From NCBI GenBank assembly GCA_026395095.1, contig JAPLZI010000006.1, positions 1 through 7,497 on the forward strand: 7,497 nucleotides of DNA, written 5' to 3'. Below, in pieces: positions 1 to 4,767 of the stretch (position 1 is the first letter of the stretch; every line of letters begins with the position of its first letter). A program made the translations under genes and the position numbers. Origin of the DNA: Candidatus Tayloriibacteriota bacterium. Lineage in GTDB: Bacteria > Patescibacteriota > Minisyncoccia > Phycocordibacterales > PALSA-1337. The notes beneath the pieces are model-generated. The model saw only the letters and a program-made list of their open reading frames with translations. It was not told the origin of the DNA and did no database searches.

Positions 1-501
1 CAAAATGCCGAGCTTGGTTTGAGCGTTCAGTATCCTACAACTTGGCAAAAAGCAGATACTGCTTCAGGTGTACAATTTTTGATTCCGATTGATGATACAC
101 AAGTTTCGACAGTTAATAGGCTTGAGGTAGATATAAATGTAACTTCTGGCAAGTGCTCCTTCCCGCCTGTTACCACGGTTGATAGTCGTGGCACTATCGA
201 TGTTGGTACATCGAAGTTGAATACGATTTCGATATCGAACACAGTTCAAGGACGTTCATATTTCAATCGCATGTACTCTCTCGAAAAGAGTGGTATCTGT
301 TATTTCTTCTCATTCTCGTATGTAGCTCTCTCACCTGATAGCAAGGGTCTTTCCGGTTCGAACTTGACTCAAGCCCAGAATAATAACAAGGCGATCAAGG
401 CTACCGCTGACGCCGCTTTTACAGCTATGGTTAAGACGCTCACTTTCGTGACTGCACCAGTAGGCCAGGAGGAAACCACAGCATCGCCGATCAAGAAATA
501 A
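1..501 (+). CDS. Hypothetical protein, 5'-truncated by the window edge
   Basis: The reading frame is open from base 1 and ends at TAA 499-501, giving 166 visible residues. The TTG at 19 is not needed as a start, because the frame continues upstream to the edge, so the gene is taken as 5'-partial. The first residues (LGLSVQYPTTW) resemble the beta-strand that opens many small secreted domains of the 'fsvsYPssW' type, but no family can be named with confidence. The rest is rich in Ser, Thr, Asn and Val, has two Cys (near CSFPP and ICYFF) and no membrane segment, and ends in a polar tail. This suits an extracytoplasmic domain whose signal or anchor lies outside the window. It lies 39 bp upstream of lemA on the same strand, and a -10-like element sits in that gap. 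The function is unknown. Confidence 0.75.
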   Translation, partial: QNAELGLSVQYPTTWQKADTASGVQFLIPIDDTQVSTVNRLEVDINVTSGKCSFPPVTTVDSRGTIDVGTSKLNTISISNTVQGRSYFNRMYSLEKSGICYFFSFSYVALSPDSKGLSGSNLTQAQNNNKAIKATADAAFTAMVKTLTFVTAPVGQEETTASPIKK

Positions 502-503
502 TA

Positions 504-522
504 GTGCATAATCACGTATAAT
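504..522 (+). promoter_or_regulatory. Putative -10 elements upstream of lemA
   Basis: Two overlapping candidates lie in the 39-bp gap: GTG followed by CATAAT at 507-512, and a perfect TATAAT at 517-522. No TTGACA-like -35 lies 16-18 bp upstream of either. If TATAAT is used, transcription would begin near 529, leaving only about 12 nt before the lemA ATG at 541. No Shine-Dalgarno sequence lies in that stretch. The call rests on motif match and position only. Confidence 0.45.
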
Positions 523-540
523 TACGCGTCAAAATCTCAA

Positions 541-1095
541 ATGAAAAAAACACTAATAATCATCGTCATTGTTATCGTATTGGTCCTCCTTTACGGATGG
601 TCTTCATACAACGGCCTTGTAGTAATGAAGGAGGCGGCGACCGCACAGTGGCAGCAAGTTGAGACTCAATATCAGCGTCGCTTTGATCTTATTCCGAATC
701 TCGTCGAATCAGTAAAAGGCACCATGAAGCAGGAACAGACTGTGTTTACAGCGATAGCCGATGCTCGTACGAAGTATTCGGGCGCATCCACAGTAAATGA
801 AAAGTCGGCTGCGGCCGGCCAGGTAGAGACTGCTCTTAGCCGATTGCTTGTCGTTATGGAAAATTATCCTACATTGAAATCATCCGAAGCCGTCCAGAAC
901 CTGATGACGCAAATCGAGGGAACAGAAAATCGCGTCAGTGTCGAGCGTCAGCGTTTCAACGATGCGGTTCGTAGTTACGAGGTTACTATCAAGCGTTTCC
1001 CGCGATCGATCGTAGCTTCTATGTTCGGATTCGAGGATCTCTCATACTTCCAGTCAGAGACTGGTGCCGAAAATGCGCCTCAAGTTAAGTTCTAG
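541..1095 (+). CDS. lemA: LemA family membrane protein
   Basis: This 184-residue protein has the LemA layout: a short KK-containing N-terminus, one strongly hydrophobic segment at about residues 4-20, then a long helical domain. Family hallmarks are visible: YNGLV after the membrane segment, the QYQRRFDLIPNLVESVKG core, and the C-terminal pattern with RVSVERQRFNDAVRSYE, the KRFPRSIVASMFGF region and a final P-x-V-x-F. Length is normal for the family. LemA proteins are membrane-anchored helical bundles of poorly defined role that often sit beside TPM-domain genes. The next gene, 11 bp downstream, is a TPM-domain gene, so the two probably form one operon concerned with the envelope. The ATG at 541 is the natural start because it begins just before the membrane segment. 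No ribosome binding site is seen before it. Stop is TAG. Confidence 0.93.
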   Translation: MKKTLIIIVIVIVLVLLYGWSSYNGLVVMKEAATAQWQQVETQYQRRFDLIPNLVESVKGTMKQEQTVFTAIADARTKYSGASTVNEKSAAAGQVETALSRLLVVMENYPTLKSSEAVQNLMTQIEGTENRVSVERQRFNDAVRSYEVTIKRFPRSIVASMFGFEDLSYFQSETGAENAPQVKF

Positions 1096-1106
1096 TAGAA
1101 AATAAT

Positions 1107-2087
1107 ATGTGTGAACATCACAACGAGGTAAGAGGACCTTGCGAGCGCGACTGGCGCGAGCACGAGGAATTTTCCAGCAGGAAAATATCCGTGTCCTCGA
1201 ACCTCGTTGTGATGGTAACTATTCTTGTTTTAGCTATTTTTACTTTACCTTTGTTTGTGCAGGCCTATACTAGTCCCGGCTCGCCGACCGGTTATGTAAA
1301 TGATTTTGCGAACATTATCGGTCCGACCGAACGGTCTGCTCTAGAGACTAATTTGAAGGATCTGGAGGATTCGACCGGTGCGCAGGTTGCTGTTGTGACG
1401 GTTCCTTCGCTTGACGATGAGACTGTTGAGACTTATGCAGTAAAGCTTTTTGCCGAATGGGGAATAGGGAATAAGGAGAAAGATACCGGTCTGCTTATTC
1501 TGGTCGCACCTACTGAGAGAAAAGTCCGTATTGAGGTTGGTTATGGTCTCGAGGGAACTGTCACGGATCTTCAGTCCGGGAATATCATTCGAGATGTGAT
1601 GACGCCGGCCTTCAAGGAAGGAAATTATGCCGAGGGAATTTCCGGGGCCGTAGAGGCAGTGACGCAAATAATCAAGGGTTCACCCGAGGCGGCACAGTAT
1701 TCGAAGGATACAAACAAGATTGGTGATTTTTTCTCCAATGTTGATTTTGAGTTTGTTATTTTCTTTGTCATCATTATTCTGAACATTTTTGCTCGTATCT
1801 TGAGTAAAACCAAATCGTGGTGGCTTGGCGGTGTTATTGGAGCAGGACTGGGGGTCATAATAGGACTAATTTGGGGTTTTCTATTTGCCGGTTTGGTTTC
1901 TGTTGTTATACTGACTATTCTTGGACTTATTTTTGATTACCTCGTCTCTAAGGGAGGTGGAAAAAGCGGACCAAGCAAATGGTTCATCGGTGGTTTTGGT
2001 GGTGGTCATGGCAGCAGTGGTGGTGGCGGTTTCGGAGGATTCGGTGGCGGAGGTTCTGGCGGCGGCGGTGCGTCGGGTGGTTGGTAA
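1107..2087 (+). CDS. TPM-domain (YgcG/Psb32-type) membrane protein
   Basis: The 326-residue frame contains a hydrophobic signal or anchor (about 33-52, ending VQA), a TPM domain at about 62-190, two or three membrane segments (about 216-234 and 241-281) and a glycine-rich tail (about 295-325) ending in GGW. The TPM domain is recognised from YVNDFANIIG, the TGAQVAVVTVPSLDDETVE region, GIGNKEKDTGLLILVA, VRIEVGYGLEGTVTD and FKEGNYAEGI. This is the standard architecture of bacterial YgcG-like proteins; some TPM domains have reported phosphatase activity, but the role here is unknown. The start is uncertain. ATG 1107 adds a hydrophilic N-terminus (MCEHHNEVRGPCERDWREHE) that is unusual for the family. 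Alternatives are GTG 1191, which has AGGA at 1179-1182 eight bases upstream, and ATG 1212. The extra N-terminal part coincides with the inverted-repeat element at 1116-1214. The gene lies 11 bp after lemA, and a tRNA gene begins 2 bp after its TAA stop. Confidence 0.9.
   Translation: MCEHHNEVRGPCERDWREHEEFSSRKISVSSNLVVMVTILVLAIFTLPLFVQAYTSPGSPTGYVNDFANIIGPTERSALETNLKDLEDSTGAQVAVVTVPSLDDETVETYAVKLFAEWGIGNKEKDTGLLILVAPTERKVRIEVGYGLEGTVTDLQSGNIIRDVMTPAFKEGNYAEGISGAVEAVTQIIKGSPEAAQYSKDTNKIGDFFSNVDFEFVIFFVIIILNIFARILSKTKSWWLGGVIGAGLGVIIGLIWGFLFAGLVSVVILTILGLIFDYLVSKGGGKSGPSKWFIGGFGGGHGSSGGGGFGGFGGGGSGGGGASGGW
1116..1214 (+). repeat. 99-bp structured element bounded by a perfect 14-bp inverted repeat
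   Basis: The left arm CATCACAACGAGGT (1116-1129) is the exact reverse complement of the right arm at 1201-1214. After a 2x2 mismatch the pairing resumes for 6 bp (GAGGAC 1132-1137 with GTCCTC 1193-1198). Inside lie a hairpin with 7-bp arms and an AGCA loop (1169-1175 with 1180-1186) and a weaker one built on CGCG (1146-1149 with 1155-1158). RNA from this strand could therefore fold as a three-way junction. The element is 99 bp, a multiple of three, and sits in frame after the third codon of the longest TPM reading frame. The inner hairpin would pair the only SD-like AGGA upstream of GTG 1191, and the right arm contains ATG 1212. It could be a 5' regulatory RNA hiding the true start, or a palindromic element inserted in frame. 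The pairing is seen directly; the role is inference. Confidence 0.7.
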
Positions 2088-2089
2088 AT

Positions 2090-2176
2090 GGAGAGATGCC
2101 AGAGCGGTCGAATGGGCCACCCTGGAAAGGTGGTATATCCGAAAGGGTATCGAGGGTTCGAATCCCTCTCTCTCCG
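2090..2176 (+). tRNA. tRNA-Ser (anticodon GGA)
   Basis: The 87-nt sequence folds as a class II tRNA. The acceptor stem is GGAGAGA 2090-2096 with TCTCTCC 2169-2175, followed by discriminator G2176. The anticodon stem is CCACC 2117-2121 with GGTGG 2129-2133, enclosing loop CTGGAAA, so the anticodon is GGA at 2124-2126, which reads UCC and UCU. A long variable arm (about 2135-2150) pairs ATATCC with GGGTAT around a GAAA loop, as expected for serine. The T arm is GAGGG/CCCTC around TTCGAAT (2152-2168). The CCA end is not encoded (CAA follows the discriminator), so it must be added enzymatically. The gene begins 2 bp after the TPM stop codon with no visible promoter of its own, so it is probably released from the lemA-TPM transcript by RNase P processing. 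Confidence 0.97.
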
Positions 2177-2207
2177 CAATTGATCTAGTATTGGAATGAT
2201 TCGAATG

Positions 2208-2236
2208 TTGATGTAAAAAATATTTACAGGTATTAT
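2208..2236 (+). promoter_or_regulatory. Sigma-70-type promoter of the binding-protein gene
   Basis: TTGATG (2208-2213) and TATTAT (2231-2236) are separated by exactly 17 bp, matching the -35 at 4 of 6 and the -10 at 5 of 6 positions. The predicted start of transcription is near 2243, about 30 nt before the chosen ATG at 2275. This is the only place in the window where both promoter boxes are recognisable. Its position makes the upstream TTG at 2236 an implausible translation start, because that codon overlaps the -10 box. Confidence 0.65.
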
Positions 2237-2262
2237 TGATCAGTCATTTACTTATTAACTCT

Positions 2263-2268
2263 AAGGAA
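2263..2268 (+). promoter_or_regulatory. Ribosome binding site of the binding-protein gene
   Basis: AAGGAA ends 6 bp before ATG 2275. It fixes the start at 2275 rather than at the in-frame TTG 2236. It is also the only clear Shine-Dalgarno sequence directly upstream of a gene's preferred start in this window. Confidence 0.7.
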
Positions 2269-2274
2269 TTAATT

Positions 2275-3390
2275 ATGGTAAATCTTAAAAAAACTTCAAT
2301 GTGGGTTGCTGGGATAATTGTAGTGCTTGTCATTATCGCTGCTGTTTCAGCTAGCCAAAAACCAACTGAAATTGGACCGATTAAGATTGGGGTGTTCACT
2401 CCCTTAACTGGTGACGCTGCTGTTTATGGAGAGTCTCTGAAAAAAGGATTAACTTTGGCTGTTGAAGATGCTAATAAGGACGGTGTCCTTGGTAGAAAAA
2501 TAGAATTGGTGTACGAGGATACGCATCTGGACAACAAGACTGCAGTTAATGTTATGAATAAGTTTATTTCAATAGACAAGTTTCCTATTATTATTGCAGC
2601 TGAAGGAAGTGGAGCTACCACTGCAGCGGTACCATTGGCAGACAAGACAAAAACCATAACAATTATCCCCGTAGCTTCTGCCGCTTCATTAAAAGATGCC
2701 GGTGATTATGTATTTAGGGTTATACCTTCCGATGATTTTCGTGGTTTACAGCTGGGTAAATTAGCCAATCACCTTGGTTATGAAACTGCAGCGATTTTTT
2801 ATGTAAATGATGATTACGGAATCGGAATAAGAGATTTGTTCAAGTCGTCATTTACTGCCCTGGGTGGACAGGTGGTTGGTATGGAGTCGTTTGCTTCTGG
2901 CGACACTGACTTTAGAAGTCAGCTAACTAAGGTAAAAAGTGTTAATCCTGATGTAATACTATTAGCTGCCCGTAAAGAATTTTCGGTCATTCTTAAGCAA
3001 TTAAAGACTATGTCCATTGTATCTAAAGTTCTTGCACCTGAAATCCTTGATAGTGATATTATAAAAGCATCAGGAAGTGTTGGTGAAGGAGTTGTGACGT
3101 TAGGTTTTGCATCCACAACTGACTATATTGGTTTTGCTGACAAATACAAAACAGCTTATGGAGCCACACCTGCTTTGTACTCTGACTTTGGTTATGATGC
3201 GCTGGGTATAATCGTTGCGGCGATACGTGATAGCGGTTCTGTTGATAGTACTAAGCTTAAGAATGATTTATACAAGATTGAATATAAAGGAGCCACAGGT
3301 CTTATTAAGTTTGATCAGAATGGAGAGGTTATGCCGAAACCTCTTATTACTTATATTGTAAAGAATGGTGTTTTCGTGAAGTCGGAATAA
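2275..3390 (+). CDS. Branched-chain amino acid-type (LivJ family) ABC transporter substrate-binding protein
   Basis: The protein has 371 residues from ATG 2275. A Lys-containing N-terminus and one hydrophobic segment (about 10-26) precede a type I periplasmic-binding fold of the Peripla_BP_6/LivJ family from residue 36. Landmarks are IKIGVFTPLTGDAAVYGE, GLTLAVEDANKDGVLGRKIELVYEDT, a GSGATTAAVPLAD ligand-loop region, the DYVFRVIPSDDFRG strand, the hinge-like VNDDYGIGIRDLF, SVNPDVILLA and the late SDFGYDALGIIVAAI helix. Such proteins bind branched-chain amino acids, other amides or aromatic compounds for uptake; the ligand cannot be told from sequence. There is no lipobox cysteine, so it is either anchored by its N-terminal helix or released by cleavage near VSA. 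No LivH/M permease or LivG/F ATPase gene is present in the window. The gene has its own promoter and SD and is visibly AT-richer than its neighbours, which suggests acquisition by transfer. Confidence 0.9.
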   Translation: MVNLKKTSMWVAGIIVVLVIIAAVSASQKPTEIGPIKIGVFTPLTGDAAVYGESLKKGLTLAVEDANKDGVLGRKIELVYEDTHLDNKTAVNVMNKFISIDKFPIIIAAEGSGATTAAVPLADKTKTITIIPVASAASLKDAGDYVFRVIPSDDFRGLQLGKLANHLGYETAAIFYVNDDYGIGIRDLFKSSFTALGGQVVGMESFASGDTDFRSQLTKVKSVNPDVILLAARKEFSVILKQLKTMSIVSKVLAPEILDSDIIKASGSVGEGVVTLGFASTTDYIGFADKYKTAYGATPALYSDFGYDALGIIVAAIRDSGSVDSTKLKNDLYKIEYKGATGLIKFDQNGEVMPKPLITYIVKNGVFVKSE

Positions 3391-3435
3391 TTAATGAATT
3401 CGATATTAAATACGAAATAAATGGAGACAAATATG

Positions 3436-3444
3436 TGCTAGTAT
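3436..3444 (+). promoter_or_regulatory. Putative extended -10 upstream of the small membrane protein gene
   Basis: GTGC followed by TAGTAT (-10 at 3439-3444) lies in the 99-bp gap after the binding-protein gene. No convincing -35 is found at 16-18 bp. It resembles the GTG-plus-TAnnAT elements before lemA and nrdJ. A start near 3451 would give a leader of about 39 nt to ATG 3490. The remainder of the gap 3391-3489 is AT-rich, with no terminator hairpin followed by a T run. Confidence 0.35.
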
Positions 3445-3489
3445 GAACACAGGTTCCTACTTTTAATAGCTAATAATAACTAAATATCT

Positions 3490-3642
3490 ATGCTTATAAC
3501 TATAGCTCTTGTTCTCATCGTTCTCTGGCTTCTCGGCATCGTAGGCGTCTATACCATCGGCTGGTTTATCCACATTCTCCTAGTGGTTGCAGTCATACTA
3601 TTTCTCGTTAGGATTATTCAGGGTAAAAACCCTCTCGCCTAA
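3490..3642 (+). CDS. Small membrane protein, DUF5670/lmo0937-like
   Basis: ATG 3490 to TAA 3640-3642 encodes 50 residues. Two hydrophobic helices (about 2-19 and 25-42) flank a turn with GVYTIGWFIH, followed by a short basic end (VRIIQGKNPLA). The 'LWLLG..G....G...H.LLVVAVI..L.R.I.G' pattern and the length match the lmo0937/DUF5670 family of tiny two-helix inner-membrane proteins, which have no assigned function and have been linked to stress conditions in some bacteria. No SD precedes the ATG. The next gene starts 26 bp downstream on the same strand, and both neighbours downstream are membrane-anchored, so they may be co-expressed. The call rests on overall pattern recognition. Confidence 0.8.
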   Translation: MLITIALVLIVLWLLGIVGVYTIGWFIHILLVVAVILFLVRIIQGKNPLA

Positions 3643-3653
3643 AGTTCTATCTG

Positions 3654-3662
3654 GTATATAAT
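3654..3662 (+). promoter_or_regulatory. Perfect TATAAT six bases before the bPH2 gene
   Basis: The sequence CTGGTATATAAT places TATAAT at 3657-3662, with only six bases before ATG 3669. Standard spacing puts transcription initiation at about 3669, on the start codon itself. There is no -35 match at the usual distance and no SD. A leaderless transcript is therefore possible, although read-through from the small gene upstream is equally compatible. Confidence 0.45.
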
Positions 3663-3668
3663 GGTTCT

Positions 3669-4259
3669 ATGATAATCCTCAATCAGGAACAGCGTTTGGG
3701 TCGCAAGGCTTATTTTTTGATAGTTTTTCATAAGGTTAAAGTCGGCCTGATCATTTTGTTGATTGCTTTTATTTTACTCGCGCTCAACAGCTTCGCCGGC
3801 AAATTCATCCCGTCGTTTATTCCGGCTGTTATTGCTACCTACATAGTACTGGGTGCTTTTATTCTAGCTCTAGTTGCTTGCATCATGAGCATTTTTGCCG
3901 CGCGGGCAGAATATTCGCGTCACACTTTTACTTTTGAAGAGTTTGGTCTAAAGCTAAAGAGCGGCGTTTTCAAGATAACAGAAGTCACCATACCATATCG
4001 TCAGATGCAGGACATAAATATCGAGAGAGACATGCTTCATCAGATGACTGGTACTGCGAGAATAGTCATCGATTCAGCCGGCCATGATGATGAAGGCGAA
4101 AAAAGCGAGAATGACATAGTGCTTGACCCGATAGACAAGGAAGTCGCCGAGGAAATAAGATTGATGCTCCAGCGTAAGATCGGCGTGCAGGTCATCGAGC
4201 ACGAAAGCGAAGCTGATAGGGAAGCAGCAATAGCGAGCAATGCAATCAAAACTATTTAA
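3669..4259 (+). CDS. Membrane protein with bacterial PH domain (bPH2/DUF304, YdbS-like)
   Basis: The protein has 196 residues. Two membrane helices at about 24-44 and 52-75 are followed by a bacterial pleckstrin-homology-like domain at about 83-170. The domain shows the bPH2 signature: HTFTFEEFGLKLKSGVF, then EVTIPYRQMQDINIERDMLHQMTGTARIVIDSAG, and a closing helix with EVAEEIRLMLQRK. An acidic insertion (DDEGEKSEND) lies between two late strands. The last 25 residues are charged and follow the domain. YdbS/YdbT-type proteins are small inner-membrane proteins of poorly known role, usually with the PH domain in the cytoplasm. Its 3' end overlaps the next gene by 20 bp, implying translational coupling. 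No SD is present before ATG 3669. Stop is TAA. Confidence 0.87.
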   Translation: MIILNQEQRLGRKAYFLIVFHKVKVGLIILLIAFILLALNSFAGKFIPSFIPAVIATYIVLGAFILALVACIMSIFAARAEYSRHTFTFEEFGLKLKSGVFKITEVTIPYRQMQDINIERDMLHQMTGTARIVIDSAGHDDEGEKSENDIVLDPIDKEVAEEIRLMLQRKIGVQVIEHESEADREAAIASNAIKTI

Positions 4260-4719
4260 CGGAATTTCAATGGCAGCTGTGATCATTTTCAGCATTTTTG
4301 TGCTTATCTGGATAGGTACTAGGGCAGTTGAGACAACACCTTTCGAGTTTGATAACAATGTGGCAAGTACCACAGACATAAAAACTCCGAAAGGCACGAT
4401 TCACGCCACTGTTGCATCGACAAGCGAAGACTCGGTCAGGGGCTTGAGCGGCCGACTTTCGATCCCAAAGGACTCTGGAATGCTTTTTGTTTTTTCAGAT
4501 TCTCAAATGCCGGGATTTTGGATGAAGGACATGAATTTTCCGATCGATATTGTGTGGATTGCAGTCGATAAAAAAGTCTCTGGCATCCTTCCGGACGTCA
4601 AACCAGAAACCTATCCGGAAGTTTTTTATCCAACAGATGAAATCGGATATGTTTTGGAGCTTAATTCAGGCGGTGCTAAAGAGTATGGCATTGCAACCGG
4701 CACAAAACTCGTGTTCTAA
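4240..4719 (+). CDS. DUF192 family protein, membrane-anchored
   Basis: This 159-residue protein has an N-terminal hydrophobic helix (about 11-27) and then a DUF192 beta-barrel domain at about 49-159. The motifs are clear: VRGLSGR (66-72), GMLFVF (80-85), FWMKDMNFPIDIVWI (93-107), the PETYP...F.P segment, and VLELNSG followed by the GIATG end. Function is unresolved for the family, which is usually exported or membrane-bound and often a single-domain protein of this size. The start at 4240 overlaps the bPH2 gene by 20 bp and supplies a Lys before the helix. The alternative ATG at 4270 has a weak GGAA (4261-4264) upstream but leaves no positive charge before the helix, so 4240 is preferred. Stop is TAA. 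Confidence 0.92.
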   Translation: MQSKLFNGISMAAVIIFSIFVLIWIGTRAVETTPFEFDNNVASTTDIKTPKGTIHATVASTSEDSVRGLSGRLSIPKDSGMLFVFSDSQMPGFWMKDMNFPIDIVWIAVDKKVSGILPDVKPETYPEVFYPTDEIGYVLELNSGGAKEYGIATGTKLVF

Positions 4720-4752
4720 GTTGTTATCCCCATATTTTTTCCTTAACAAAAA

Positions 4753-4761
4753 GTGTAGAAT
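4753..4761 (+). promoter_or_regulatory. Putative extended -10 of nrdJ, implying a leaderless transcript
   Basis: GTG followed by TAGAAT (-10 at 4756-4761) stands six bases before ATG 4768, so initiation at the usual distance would fall on the start codon. The region 16-18 bp further upstream is a T-rich run without a TTGACA match. The whole gap between the DUF192 stop and nrdJ is 48 bp, too short for a cobalamin riboswitch, which often controls class II reductases elsewhere. Confidence 0.45.
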
Positions 4762-4767
4762 GCGGAT

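Noticed and set aside
19..501. TTG at 19 as the start of the first protein
   Set aside because: The frame is open upstream to base 1 and those codons fit the same domain start (AELGLSVQYP), so the gene is better treated as truncated by the window edge.
1995..2080. Possible G-quadruplex or repeat array in the G-rich stretch
   Set aside because: The runs are mostly GG pairs imposed by Gly codons of a typical TPM tail, so coding constraint explains them.
1921..2199. Open frames over the glycine-rich tail and the tRNA (both strands)
   Set aside because: They are by-products of GGT/GGC-rich codons and tRNA sequence in other frames; none resembles a known protein.
2236..2274. A 13-residue longer binding protein starting at TTG 2236
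   Set aside because: TTG 2236 overlaps the TATTAT -10 box, while ATG 2275 has AAGGAA at good spacing and begins a normal signal or anchor sequence.
2177..3490. An integrated mobile element at tRNA-Ser with att repeats
   Set aside because: No copy of the tRNA 3' end, integrase gene or transposase was found; only the position and composition are suggestive.
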